Shown: positions 1 to 7,931, counted from the first letter of the stretch. The stretch is DNA of 41,451 bases from Maritimibacter harenae (GCF_009882975.1 NZ_WTUX01000019.1:713820-755270); one strand, 5' to 3'. Translations and numbers: made by a program. Notes: generated by a model not told the origin, from the letters alone.

Positions 1-104
1 CCCGGCAAATAGGATTATTCAATATGCGGAATTGCAAACGACACCGCCCGTGGGTGATAGCTTCGGGCCAAGAGTCGCGGCAAGATGACCGCGAGGGAGG
101 AGAA

Positions 105-1118
105 ATGATGAAAAGACGCGAGTTTTCTGCAATGTTCGGCGCCGGCCTTCTGGGGGCGGCTCTTCCGGCTGGCCGGGCGGCGGCCTTCAGCCCGCCGTCG
201 AACGAGGTCGTTCCCGTGACCGTCGGTGCGCTGGCGAACGGCACGGCGCAGTGGGAGCTTGCCGTGATCAAGAACAACGAGCTCGACAAGAAGCACGGGG
301 TGGACCTGAGCCTCAAGGACGTGTCGGGCAAGCAGGCAAGCCACGTGGCGCTGATGTCGGGCGATGTCGACATCGTGCTGTCGGACTTCATCTGGGTGGC
401 CACCGTGCGCGGGCAGGGCGAAGATTTCACCGCCGTGCCGCACAGCTACGCCGTGGGCGGCCTCATGGTCGATCCCGACGGCCCGATCCAGTCGCTTTCC
501 GACCTGCCGGGCAAGACGATCGCCATCGCCGGCGGCCCGGTGGACAAGAGCTGGGTGGCGCTCCAGGCCTATTACAACAAGGAGATGGGCGAGAGCCTGT
601 CCGACAAGGTCGACGCGCGCTTCGGGGCGCCGCCGCTGGTCAACGAGCTCCTGGCCGAAGGCAAGGCCGACGCCGCGCTCAACTTCTGGCACTTCAACGC
701 CCGCTCCAAGGCGGCCGGGATGAAGGAGCTGATCTCGGTCACCGAGATGATGGAAGGTCTGGGCGTCACGAACCAGCCGCCGCTTCTGACCTGGGTGTTC
801 CGCGAAAGCGTGGCCAACGAGCGCGAGAAGGCGATCACCGGCTTCCTCGACGCGTCGTTCGAGGCCAAGAAGATGCTCCTGTCGCGCGATTCCGTGTGGA
901 GCGACATCCGCGACCTGATGCGGGTGGGCGACGACGACACGCTGTTCGAGACGCTGCGCGAGGATTACCGCAAGGGTATCATCCGCGACTATGACGACGC
1001 GGTCGTCGAAGCCGCGGCCGCGGCCTATGACATCATGGCCGAGTATGGTGGCCCCGACCTTGTGGAGGACACCACGACCATGCCCGACGGGACCTTCTGG
1101 TCCGGTTACCGAACCTGA
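105..1118 (+). CDS. ABC transporter periplasmic substrate-binding protein (NrtA/SsuA/TauA type)
   Basis: Predicted periplasmic ligand-binding subunit of an ABC importer. The N-terminus reads MMKRREFSAMFGAGLLGAAL, a twin-arginine-like or Sec signal with a cleavable region near residue 25. The rest matches the TauA/SsuA/NrtA fold, with a 'GALANGTAQWELAVI' opening, a 'LPGKTIAIAGG' segment and about 337 residues in all. The ATG at 105 was chosen because a strong ribosome site (GAGGGAGGAG) lies just upstream; a longer reading from base 24 lacks one. It heads a four-gene operon with a TauC-like permease and two ATPases. Location beside a PQQ alcohol dehydrogenase locus suggests a role in that system, for example uptake of a cofactor, metal chelate or related solute. 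The ligand cannot be read from the sequence. Confidence 0.85.
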   Translation: MMKRREFSAMFGAGLLGAALPAGRAAAFSPPSNEVVPVTVGALANGTAQWELAVIKNNELDKKHGVDLSLKDVSGKQASHVALMSGDVDIVLSDFIWVATVRGQGEDFTAVPHSYAVGGLMVDPDGPIQSLSDLPGKTIAIAGGPVDKSWVALQAYYNKEMGESLSDKVDARFGAPPLVNELLAEGKADAALNFWHFNARSKAAGMKELISVTEMMEGLGVTNQPPLLTWVFRESVANEREKAITGFLDASFEAKKMLLSRDSVWSDIRDLMRVGDDDTLFETLREDYRKGIIRDYDDAVVEAAAAAYDIMAEYGGPDLVEDTTTMPDGTFWSGYRT

Positions 1119-1127
1119 TCCGGGCCC

Positions 1128-1919
1128 GTGGGCCGAATGGATCGGGGTAGGAAATCCCCCCGAGGAATATCGGGCGGGCTGGAATGGTTCTCGCTGCCAC
1201 TCCTCCTCCTAACGTGGCAGATACTGGCGGTGGTCGTTGACCACCGCCTCTTTCCCACGCCGATCGAGGTGGTGGGCGAGCTTTGGTATCTCGCGACCGA
1301 GCGGTCGCTGCTGGAGGACGTTTTCAAGACGCTGACGCGCGCGGCCATCGCCTTCGTCGTCGCGATGGGGGCGGGGATCGTGCTGGGTGGCATCTTCGGA
1401 CGGTTTCGCGCCGCCGACCAGTTGTTCGGGTCCTGGGTCCTGATCGGTCTCAACATCCCGGCCATCGTGGTCGCGATCACCTGCTACATCTGGCTTGGCC
1501 TGACCGAGTTCGCCCTGATCCTCGCGGTCGTCATCAACAAGGCGCCGCTCGTCACCGTGACCATGCGCGAAGGGGTGCGCGCGCTCGACCATGGCTACGG
1601 CGAACTGGCGCGGGTCTACCGTGTGCCGTTCTGGCGCCGGGTCCGCCGCTTCGTGGTGCCGCAGCTCATGCCCTACGTGCTGACGGCGGCGCGCACGGGG
1701 CTGTCGCTGATCTGGAAGATCGTGCTGGTGTTCGAGGTTCTGGGGTCGGACGGCGGCGTGGGGTTCCGCATCGGAATATTCTTTCAGAATTTCGACATCG
1801 CGGGCATCCTCGCCTATACGATGGCCTTCATGACAGTGGTGATCCTGATCGAATACGCGGTGATGCGACAACTGGAAGCAAAGGTTCTTGGATGGCGTCC
1901 GGCGTTCCTGTCCGCATAG
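1128..1919 (+). CDS. ABC transporter permease (TauC/SsuC type)
   Basis: Inner-membrane permease of the BPD_transp_1 family, about 260 residues with five to six hydrophobic segments. The cytoplasmic coupling loop motif is recognisable as 'ALDHGYGELARVYRVPFWRRVRRFVVPQLMPY', written here only as a region (about residues 143-175); the EAA-like core is GELARVYRVPFWRRV. The start is uncertain: GTG at 1128 or ATG at 1137, neither with a strong ribosome site. It lies 9 bases after the binding-protein gene and overlaps the following ATPase by 28 bases, so translation is probably coupled. It should work with the neighbouring binding protein and the TauB-like ATPase. Confidence 0.85.
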   Translation: MGRMDRGRKSPRGISGGLEWFSLPLLLLTWQILAVVVDHRLFPTPIEVVGELWYLATERSLLEDVFKTLTRAAIAFVVAMGAGIVLGGIFGRFRAADQLFGSWVLIGLNIPAIVVAITCYIWLGLTEFALILAVVINKAPLVTVTMREGVRALDHGYGELARVYRVPFWRRVRRFVVPQLMPYVLTAARTGLSLIWKIVLVFEVLGSDGGVGFRIGIFFQNFDIAGILAYTMAFMTVVILIEYAVMRQLEAKVLGWRPAFLSA

Positions 1920-2608
1920 ACATTGCCGACAAGCACTTTGGCGCCACGCCGCTTTTCGAGGATCTCAAGCTCGAGATTCCGGCGGGCGAGGTGCTGGCGC
2001 TGATCGGCCCCTCGGGGGTGGGCAAGTCCACGCTGCTACGGATGGTGGCGGGGATCGACACCGACTTCACCGGCACGGTCGAGGTCGATGGAAAGTCGCC
2101 CGAAAAGGCGCCGCTCCCGGGCTTCGTCTTCCAGGATCCGCGGCTGCTCCCGTGGGAAACCGCGACCGGAAACCTGCGGGTCGTGAACCCGGAGCTTTCG
2201 GTGGAGGAGGCCCACAAGCTTTTGCGCGAAATGGGGCTCGAAGGCTACGAGGACGCGCTGCCGGGGGAATTGTCCGGCGGCATGCAGCGCCGCGTGGCGC
2301 TGGCGCGATCGCTGGCGGTGGCGCCCGGGCTTCTGATCCTCGACGAGCCCTTCGTGTCGATCGACCGCAAGCTGGTGCGCGAATTGTCGGCGCTGATCGG
2401 CGAGGTGATCGAAAGCTACGGGCCGACCGTGATCCTCGTCAGTCACGAGCCCGAGGATGCCGCGCGGCTGGCCGACCGGGTGATCCTGCTCGATGGGCGC
2501 CCCGCGCAGGTGGCCGAGGACCGGCGCATAGAGGCGCCGCGCGGGTCGCGCGACGATGCCGCCATCCGTGCCGAAACCGCCCGCATCGCGGGGGAGGAGA
2601 CAGAATGA
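1892..2608 (+). CDS. ABC transporter ATP-binding protein (TauB/SsuB type)
   Basis: Nucleotide-binding subunit of the importer, 238 residues. Walker A is GPSGVGKST near residue 38, the Q-loop is FQDPRLLPW, the signature is LSGGMQRRVALARS and Walker B is LLILDEP, followed by the switch-histidine segment ILVSHEPED. The 'QDPRLLPW' sequence is typical of the nitrate/sulfonate/taurine subgroup. The ATG at 1892 lies inside the end of the permease gene, and the stop overlaps the next gene as ATGA. It is assigned to the adjacent permease by order and family. Confidence 0.87.
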   Translation: MASGVPVRIDIADKHFGATPLFEDLKLEIPAGEVLALIGPSGVGKSTLLRMVAGIDTDFTGTVEVDGKSPEKAPLPGFVFQDPRLLPWETATGNLRVVNPELSVEEAHKLLREMGLEGYEDALPGELSGGMQRRVALARSLAVAPGLLILDEPFVSIDRKLVRELSALIGEVIESYGPTVILVSHEPEDAARLADRVILLDGRPAQVAEDRRIEAPRGSRDDAAIRAETARIAGEETE

Positions 2609-3324
2609 GCGTGCTCGCCATGAAAGGCGTCGAGAAGAGCTATGGTGCGGTGAAGGCGCTGGACGGGGTCGACCTGTCGCTGGAGGAAAGCCGTTTCGTC
2701 GGGCTTCTCGGGCCCAACGGGGCCGGCAAATCCACGCTGTTCCAGATCATCGCCGGGCTTTTCGTGCCGGACGCAGGCGAGGTCAGCCTCTTCGGCCTCA
2801 CCCACCGCGAGGACGGACCCGAGATCCGGCGGCGCATGGGGGTCGTGTTCCAGGCGCGTTCGGTCGATCTCGACATGTCGATCCGGGCCAACCTGCGCTT
2901 CCACGGGCGTCTCTTCGGCCTGAGGGGCAGGGCGCTCAACGCGCGCATCGATGCGCTGGCCGAACAGTTCGGGCTGGCCGAGCTGGTGTCGCGCCCGGTG
3001 CGCACGCTTTCGGGCGGCCAGCAGCGCAAGGTCGAGATCGCGCGCGCGCTCATCAACGATCCGGACCTGATCATCATGGACGAACCCTCCGCAGGGCTCG
3101 ACACGCCTTCGCGCCGCGCGCTGGTCGCGGACATCCGCAAGCTGGCGCGCGAGCAGAAGGTGGCCGTGCTCTGGGCCACCCACCTGGTCGACGAGGTCGA
3201 GGAAGCCGACGACGTGGTGATGCTGGTCAAGGGCCGGGTCGTGGCGCAGGGCACGCCGGAGGCGCTCATCGCGCAATCCGGGGCCGATGACCTGACCGAT
3301 GCCTATTCCAGCCTGACCGGCTGA
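2605..3324 (+). CDS. PedC-like ABC ATPase associated with PQQ alcohol dehydrogenase systems
   Basis: A second, different ATPase of 239 residues, of the ABC-2/DrrA exporter type rather than the importer type. Walker A is GPNGAGKST, the signature is LSGGQQRKVEIARAL and Walker B is LIIMDEPSAGLD, followed by ATHLVDEVEEAD. The family resemblance is to PedC, the ATPase found beside quinoprotein ethanol dehydrogenases. It is ATGA-coupled to the TauB-like gene and ends the plus-strand operon. No ABC-2 type permease is visible anywhere in the window, so its membrane partner must lie elsewhere. Its stop abuts the convergent gene with no gap. Confidence 0.8.
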   Translation: MSVLAMKGVEKSYGAVKALDGVDLSLEESRFVGLLGPNGAGKSTLFQIIAGLFVPDAGEVSLFGLTHREDGPEIRRRMGVVFQARSVDLDMSIRANLRFHGRLFGLRGRALNARIDALAEQFGLAELVSRPVRTLSGGQQRKVEIARALINDPDLIIMDEPSAGLDTPSRRALVADIRKLAREQKVAVLWATHLVDEVEEADDVVMLVKGRVVAQGTPEALIAQSGADDLTDAYSSLTG

Positions 3325-3897
3325 TCACTCCGCCTTGTCCGGTGTCACCGGGGCGGGCGCGGGACCGAATTCCAGCGCACCGAAGTCGAAATCCACCACC
3401 CGCTGGCCGATCCGGGCCGAATTGCCCCCGGTCTCGGACTGGGTTTCCTGGGCCAGCTCTTCGGCGGTATCCTCGTCCTCGGCATCCTCGACTTCGCCCG
3501 CGATGTCCTCGCCCTTGGCGATCTCGCGCTGGGCCTCCATCACGAGGGCTGCGAGTTCTTCGCTATAGGGCAGCTTGTGCGCACGCGGCTGGCCGACGGG
3601 ATAATGCTCTTCGTCCAGCTCGCGGATCCACAGGAAGATCGTGCCGGGATCGCCCGACACCTTGTCGGGTTCGTCCACCTGCGCCCAGTAGAGCCGGAAG
3701 CGTTCCGGGGGGGCCGAGTCCGAGGGCAGGCCGCGAATCTCGCCGATCCCGCGGTAGGTGAGGAAGATCAGGGCCACGGTCATCACCGTGAGGCCCGCGC
3801 GCAGGATCAGCGGGAAGCGCGATTGCAGGAGCACGAGCAGCGCGAGCGCAACCACGAAGGCATAGGCGACGGCGAGCGTGAGGATCGTCTGGGTCAT
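3325..3897 (-). CDS. Small two-helix membrane protein of the ExbB/ExbD-like operon, unknown function
   Basis: Not recognised as a named family. The 190 residues begin with two hydrophobic helices (about residues 5-26 and 29-48). A soluble domain follows with Trp-rich segments (FRLYWAQVDEP, TIFLWIRELDEEHYP), and then a strongly acidic stretch around residues 130-155. The tail is Pro-rich. The start codon overlaps the stop of the ExbD-like gene (ATGA), so the two are translationally coupled. The last position in the operon and the membrane topology suggest an accessory subunit of the ExbB/ExbD-like complex; this is inference from context. Confidence 0.7.
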   Translation of the reverse strand: MTQTILTLAVAYAFVVALALLVLLQSRFPLILRAGLTVMTVALIFLTYRGIGEIRGLPSDSAPPERFRLYWAQVDEPDKVSGDPGTIFLWIRELDEEHYPVGQPRAHKLPYSEELAALVMEAQREIAKGEDIAGEVEDAEDEDTAEELAQETQSETGGNSARIGQRVVDFDFGALEFGPAPAPVTPDKAE

Positions 3898-4550
3898 TCC
3901 ACAACCTCGCCGCTTCCGACATCCTGGGCGCCGCCGGGCGTGTTGCGTCCGGCGGTGCGCGTGAGTTCCACGAGGCTCTTTGGCCGGTTGTTGAGATCGA
4001 CGATCTCGTCGTCCTCCAGCGTGAAGCGCGCCACGGTCACTTCTTCCCCGGTGCCGCCCAGCTCGACCTCGCCGTAATAGACGACGCGCACGGAGGGGTT
4101 CATCTTCTCGATCTTCACGGTGACCGGCACGGGGTCCGTCGACGTGGCGATGAAATGCACCACGTTGACCACGTATTCGCCGTTCATCAGGCCGCGCACC
4201 GACACGGTTTCCTGGTTGAGCGGGTTCTCGACCTCCTGGCCGTTCACGAGCAGCACGTCCTTGAACTGTCCTCGGTCGTCACGGTCGAGGTGCATGAGGC
4301 CGGCCTCGCGTTCATGGTACCACACGATGTTGCCGACCGGGTCCTCGACGTAGACGTCGATGTCGTCCTCGTTCCCGTCCGGCCAGCGCACGGTGATGAG
4401 GATCTCGACCTCGGTGTCGATCTTGCCGGTCTCCGCCACCGGGTTGATCATCGCGAAGGCGATGAAGAACATGAAGGCGAAGCCGACCAGCGCATTGAAA
4501 AGCAGGTCGGTGAACGCGTCGTATTCGCCGTCCCTGATATCCTCGAACAT
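3894..4550 (-). CDS. ExbD/MotB-like membrane-anchored protein with periplasmic domain
   Basis: 218 residues with one N-terminal transmembrane helix (about residues 16-37) preceded by FTDLLFN, with Asp15 at the position of the proton-carrying Asp of ExbD/TolR/MotB. After the helix comes a mostly beta periplasmic domain (about residues 45-190) rich in Asp and Val. No OmpA-like peptidoglycan-binding motif was found, unlike MotB or ZorB. It lies 7 bases downstream of the ExbB-like gene and overlaps the next gene by 4 bases. The pair should form a proton-driven inner-membrane complex. The assignment rests on the helix, the Asp and the gene order, because the soluble domain is unfamiliar. Confidence 0.72.
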   Translation of the reverse strand: MFEDIRDGEYDAFTDLLFNALVGFAFMFFIAFAMINPVAETGKIDTEVEILITVRWPDGNEDDIDVYVEDPVGNIVWYHEREAGLMHLDRDDRGQFKDVLLVNGQEVENPLNQETVSVRGLMNGEYVVNVVHFIATSTDPVPVTVKIEKMNPSVRVVYYGEVELGGTGEEVTVARFTLEDDEIVDLNNRPKSLVELTRTAGRNTPGGAQDVGSGEVVE

Positions 4551-4557
4551 CTGCGGC

Positions 4558-5313
4558 CTAGTCCTTCGCCATCGCGGAGGGCAGGATCACCTCGGAGAAG
4601 CGCACCAGGTGCTGCACGATCTTCAGCACGAGGTTGTCGAGGATGTTGAACTGCATCCGCAGGAGCACGCCCGCGGACAGGCCCGTGATGGTCGTCAGAA
4701 GCGCCACCGCCATGCCGCCGGTCATGCTCTGGAGCGCCGAGCGCATGGTCTCCACGTCGAATTCGCCCAGGTCGCGCATCGAGACGAGCATCAGGATGAA
4801 GCCGATGACGGTCCCGAGAAGGCCGAGCTTGTAGAGCGTGTCGGACACGAAGACGCCAAGGCGCACGGGGCTGCGGCAGGAGGAAGAGAAGGCGGAAAGC
4901 AGCGTGTCGGGCGACCCGTCGCCGCTTGCCCGGCGCATCCGTTCCAGGTCTTCGACCACCCGGCGCACCCGCCGGTTCGGCCCGAGTTTGGCGAGGGCCG
5001 CGTCCATGCTGGTGATCCCGCCGGTCTCCAACCCTTCGGTCACTTCGGCCAGCGCCGACATTTCGCGCGAAAGATCGAACAGGAACCACAGGCAATAGAG
5101 GCTGCCGACCCCGAAGACGATGATGATCAGGGTGGAGATCCCCGAGATGTCGTTTTCGATCAGGTAATCCAGGAACCCGTAGTCCCACAGGATCACCGCC
5201 CCCAGGCACAGCACGGCCATGAGGAGCACCCAGCGAAACAGGTCGTCCCAGGCCCGGTTGCCCACGATGCGGGCCGCGAGCCCTTCGTTCTGCTCGATAT
5301 GACTGTCTGTCAC
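4558..5313 (-). CDS. MotA/TolQ/ExbB-family proton channel protein
   Basis: 251 residues with hydrophobic segments near residues 22-42 and 55-78, a cytoplasmic region containing VRRVVEDLERMRR, and then two more helices carrying the ExbB/TolQ signature LGLLGTVIGFILMLVSM and GGMAVALLTTITGLSAGVLL. The GTG at 5313 was chosen because GGGAGGG lies just upstream and the start overlaps the stop of the nuclease-like gene as GTGA. Members of this family form the pentameric channel around ExbD/TolR helices and couple proton flow to work in the periplasm. No TonB or TolA-like partner is encoded nearby. Confidence 0.82.
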   Translation of the reverse strand: MTDSHIEQNEGLAARIVGNRAWDDLFRWVLLMAVLCLGAVILWDYGFLDYLIENDISGISTLIIIVFGVGSLYCLWFLFDLSREMSALAEVTEGLETGGITSMDAALAKLGPNRRVRRVVEDLERMRRASGDGSPDTLLSAFSSSCRSPVRLGVFVSDTLYKLGLLGTVIGFILMLVSMRDLGEFDVETMRSALQSMTGGMAVALLTTITGLSAGVLLRMQFNILDNLVLKIVQHLVRFSEVILPSAMAKD

Positions 5314-5834
5314 CGATACCCTCCCGGTGTGTTTGCACGGCGGAATTCCCAAGGCGGCTCGAATTGAACGTCGACTGCCCACAGCCCCCGTTCCTCGACG
5401 ATAGCCTCCATCTGGATGTCGACATAGTCCGTCGACTGTTCCTCGAAGGCGAGCGCCATGCCCCGCCGCACCATTTCCTCGTTGATCTGGTCACCACCGG
5501 ATTCGCACACGCCGAAGCGGCGGTTGAACGGGTCCGGCTCGCCCGTGAGATAGCAGGTCACTTCGCCGCGGCCCGCGAGGAGCTCGAGTGTTCGCTTGGC
5601 TGCGTCCGCGCAGCCCCAGCGCTGGCCGTTTTTGTAGCACGACTGGTTGCGCTCCGGAGCGTCGACGCCCCAGAGAATGACCCGCTGGTTGCCGATCTTG
5701 ATCACGTCGGCGTCCAGAATATCGGCGTCCCCGGTCACGATGTCGGGGTCGCTCTCGGCATCGGCGGAGAGCGCGAAGGTCGCGCTTAAGCTTATGAAAA
5801 TAAACGATAAAATGGTGGATTTTCCATGTCTCAT
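5310..5834 (-). CDS. Secreted thermonuclease (SNase)-family protein
   Basis: 174 residues with an N-terminal signal peptide (about residues 1-25). The SNase-like core holds ILWGVDAPERNQ, equivalent to the family's 'GIDxPE' with its acidic active-site residue, and INEEMVRRGMALAFEE, the usual C-terminal helix motif. The central Arg motif (usually RxYGRxLA) is altered to NRRFGVCESG. The mature part has four Cys, consistent with periplasmic disulfides. It is the first gene of a minus-strand operon with the ExbB/ExbD-like genes (GTGA overlap). Many SNase-like proteins in metabolic loci have no proven nuclease role, so the biochemical activity here is uncertain. Confidence 0.8.
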   Translation of the reverse strand: MRHGKSTILSFIFISLSATFALSADAESDPDIVTGDADILDADVIKIGNQRVILWGVDAPERNQSCYKNGQRWGCADAAKRTLELLAGRGEVTCYLTGEPDPFNRRFGVCESGGDQINEEMVRRGMALAFEEQSTDYVDIQMEAIVEERGLWAVDVQFEPPWEFRRANTPGGYR

Positions 5835-5869
5835 GGGCTATGCTCCATCCAGATTGAGGGAGGATCCAC

Positions 5870-6622
5870 ATGCGTATTCAGATCGCCACCATCGCTTTTC
5901 TCGCGGCCGCTGCACCCGCCGCGGCGGATGTCGTGCAGGACCTGCGCGACGGGGTCATCACGGAGTGCCGTGGGTGCGATCTGCGCGAGGCGAACTTCAA
6001 GAAGGCCGACCTCTCGGGCGTCGACCTGACCGGTGCGGACCTGACCGGGGCGCGGTTCCACCGCGCGGTGCTCAACGGCACGATCTTCGCCGACGTCACG
6101 GCGACGCGCGCCAATTTCAACGTGGCGCAGCTGCGCCGGGCGGTGTTCACCAACGCCGACCTGACCCAGGCGCTGTTCTACGAGGCGCAGCTTTCGGGAG
6201 CCGACATGACCGGCGCGACGCTGGTCAACGCCAAGATGCAGCATTCGCGCATGACCTCTGCGGTTCTGGCCGACGCCACGGTCGAAGAGACCGACATGAA
6301 CGCGGCGCGCATCAACAATGCGGACCTCTCCGGCGTTCAGATGTTCAACGTCTCCATCAAGGAGGCGAGCCTGGGGCGCACCGACTTCTCGGGTGCGGCG
6401 ATGAGCTACCTGTCGATCGTGCAGAGCGACGCCGCACGCGCCAACTTCGCCGATGCCACGATCGAATACACGGATTTCTGGGGCTCGGACCTGCGAGAGA
6501 CCGACTTCACCGGTGCGAAAATCACCGAAAGCCGCTTCTCGCGCGCCAACATGCGCGGCGCGCTCCTCGACGGGGCCGAAATCACCCGCACGTTCCGCGC
6601 GGACGGGACGTTCCAGGAATAG
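5870..6622 (+). CDS. Secreted pentapeptide-repeat protein
   Basis: 250 residues. A signal peptide (about residues 1-20, ending AAAAPAAA) is followed by an almost unbroken run of A(D/N)LXX-type repeats, for example ADLSGVDLTGADLTGARF, to about residue 235. This predicts a right-handed quadrilateral beta-helix in the periplasm. A CRGC pair lies just before the repeats. The start is supported by GAGGGAGGA. It is divergent from the nuclease-like gene, with only 35 bases between the two start codons, and its stop lies 2 bases from the stop of the convergent downstream gene. Role unknown; the context suggests part of the quinoprotein locus. Confidence 0.85.
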   Translation: MRIQIATIAFLAAAAPAAADVVQDLRDGVITECRGCDLREANFKKADLSGVDLTGADLTGARFHRAVLNGTIFADVTATRANFNVAQLRRAVFTNADLTQALFYEAQLSGADMTGATLVNAKMQHSRMTSAVLADATVEETDMNAARINNADLSGVQMFNVSIKEASLGRTDFSGAAMSYLSIVQSDAARANFADATIEYTDFWGSDLRETDFTGAKITESRFSRANMRGALLDGAEITRTFRADGTFQE

Positions 6623-6624
6623 GC

Positions 6625-7398
6625 TCAACGCGCACCTCGCACGGGCGGCGGGGTGGGCTTGTAGGGCGCAGCAAGCATCTCGAGCCGCGTGAAACTTTCG
6701 AAATAGGTCGAGTTCAGCTCGCGCGTCTCGGGGTTCACCGCGATCTGTCCTTCCTTGCGCAGGTAACGGGCGTCGAGGCGCAGGTTGATCTCGCCATCCG
6801 GCGAGGTGCCGGTGCAGACGCGCTTGGTGAACACGTTGCCGACCTTCATTTCGCCCTCGTCCAGCGGAAGATCCTCGCATTCGAGGTTCCAGTCGGCGTA
6901 GCGGGCTTCGAAATTGCGCATGAGCGTGACCGCCCGGCGGCGTTCCCTCTGGGGGACGCGCGGATCGGTCAGGATGCGCTGACCCTGTATGATCCCTTCG
7001 TCATCGACGAGCACGGAGACCATCACGGGGTGGGAAAACACGGTCGTGCCGTCACGCAGCACGTCATATTCGGAATTCATCGCGCGGGCGATGTAATCGA
7101 GTTCGTCGTCGTAGGAAAAATGCACTTCGTGCAGGCCGGAGTCCTCGGGCGGGCAGGTGGCGAAATCCTCTGCTTCCTCCAGGGGTAGCGAATAGGGGCC
7201 GCCGTTCGTGCCGCAGGCCAATTCGTTCACGTTGATTTCCGGGATGATCGAGACAGGCTCCCCGATCTCCGCGTCCCAGATCGCGAACGGCGGCTCCAGG
7301 CTCGACCGGCTGTCGCGCCCGGACTGGGCCTCGGCGGTCGCCGTGCCGACAAGCAGCACGGCGAGGCCGAGACGAAGCATGTGCCCCGCGTCCGTCAT
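6625..7398 (-). CDS. Secreted protein of unknown function in the alcohol dehydrogenase operon
   Basis: Not recognised. 257 residues with an N-terminal signal sequence (cleavage probably near residue 24, after TATAEA). The mature protein is acidic, has Cys at several positions (ELACGTN, FATCPPED, NLECEDL, KRVCTGT) and ends in a Pro-rich tail (PYKPTPPPVRG). It starts at the ATG that overlaps the stop of the cytochrome gene (TGATG), so it is probably co-translated with it. Position downstream of the PQQ dehydrogenase and its cytochrome suggests a periplasmic accessory role in alcohol oxidation. The presence of a secreted domain is visible; the function is not. Confidence 0.72.
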   Translation of the reverse strand: MTDAGHMLRLGLAVLLVGTATAEAQSGRDSRSSLEPPFAIWDAEIGEPVSIIPEINVNELACGTNGGPYSLPLEEAEDFATCPPEDSGLHEVHFSYDDELDYIARAMNSEYDVLRDGTTVFSHPVMVSVLVDDEGIIQGQRILTDPRVPQRERRRAVTLMRNFEARYADWNLECEDLPLDEGEMKVGNVFTKRVCTGTSPDGEINLRLDARYLRKEGQIAVNPETRELNSTYFESFTRLEMLAAPYKPTPPPVRGAR

Positions 7399-7931
7399 CA
7401 GCGGCCCTCGAGCGGGATGCAGTTGCGGTGGCCTTCTCCGTAGAATTCCTCGCACTGCTCGAAGGTGGTGTCGCCGGCGCCGATCATGTGGGTCAGCATG
7501 TAGGCGACGAGGTTGTCGATATCGTCGTCGCGGATCGACTTGCCGCGCGACGGCTTTTCGCCGTCCTCGAAGTCGTCCATCGTCATGCCGTAGCAGCGCC
7601 CGTCGGAATAGGCGTTGCGGTCATGGTAGGGCATTTCGGTGTAGGGGCGGCCGCACGCGATGATCTCGTGCAGAAGCTGCGCGTCGGCGGGGAATTCCCT
7701 GAGGTTCGGCGCGATGCCCACGGAGCGCGGGTTGCGGCCCATGCCGTCGCCGTCCCAGCCGTGGCACTGAAGGCAGACGCCCACGCGCTCGTAAACTTCC
7801 TTGCCGCGTTCGATGTCGTATTCCTGGGGATCGAACGCCTCGTCGGTCGCCGAATCCTGTGCCAGCGCGCCGCCGGCGAAAACCGTCATGGCCAGGGCGG
7901 CCGCAGCTGCGAGTGTTCGTCTTGCCATCAT
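7398..7931 (-). CDS. PedF-like cytochrome c, electron acceptor of the PQQ dehydrogenase
   Basis: 177 residues with a signal peptide (about residues 1-26, ending GGALAQ) and one heme site CLQCH at residues 53-57. ACGRPYTEMPYHDRNAY contains a candidate axial Met, and the C-terminal part has extra Cys (RCYG, FEQCEEF, RNCIP). This arrangement is that of cytochrome c550 PedF, the periplasmic electron acceptor of quinoprotein ethanol dehydrogenases. The ATG at 7931 or the adjacent one at 7928 may serve as start; AGGAAAG lies upstream of the first. A strong hairpin separates it from the dehydrogenase gene, allowing different transcript levels. Confidence 0.83.
   Translation of the reverse strand: MMARRTLAAAAALAMTVFAGGALAQDSATDEAFDPQEYDIERGKEVYERVGVCLQCHGWDGDGMGRNPRSVGIAPNLREFPADAQLLHEIIACGRPYTEMPYHDRNAYSDGRCYGMTMDDFEDGEKPSRGKSIRDDDIDNLVAYMLTHMIGAGDTTFEQCEEFYGEGHRNCIPLEGR

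Noticed and set aside
3894-5313. ExbB/ExbD-like pair as a Zorya (ZorA/ZorB) defence system
   Set aside because: The ExbD-like protein has no OmpA-like peptidoglycan-binding domain, the channel protein lacks a long cytoplasmic tail, and no ZorC, ZorD or ZorE gene is present. The context is metabolic.
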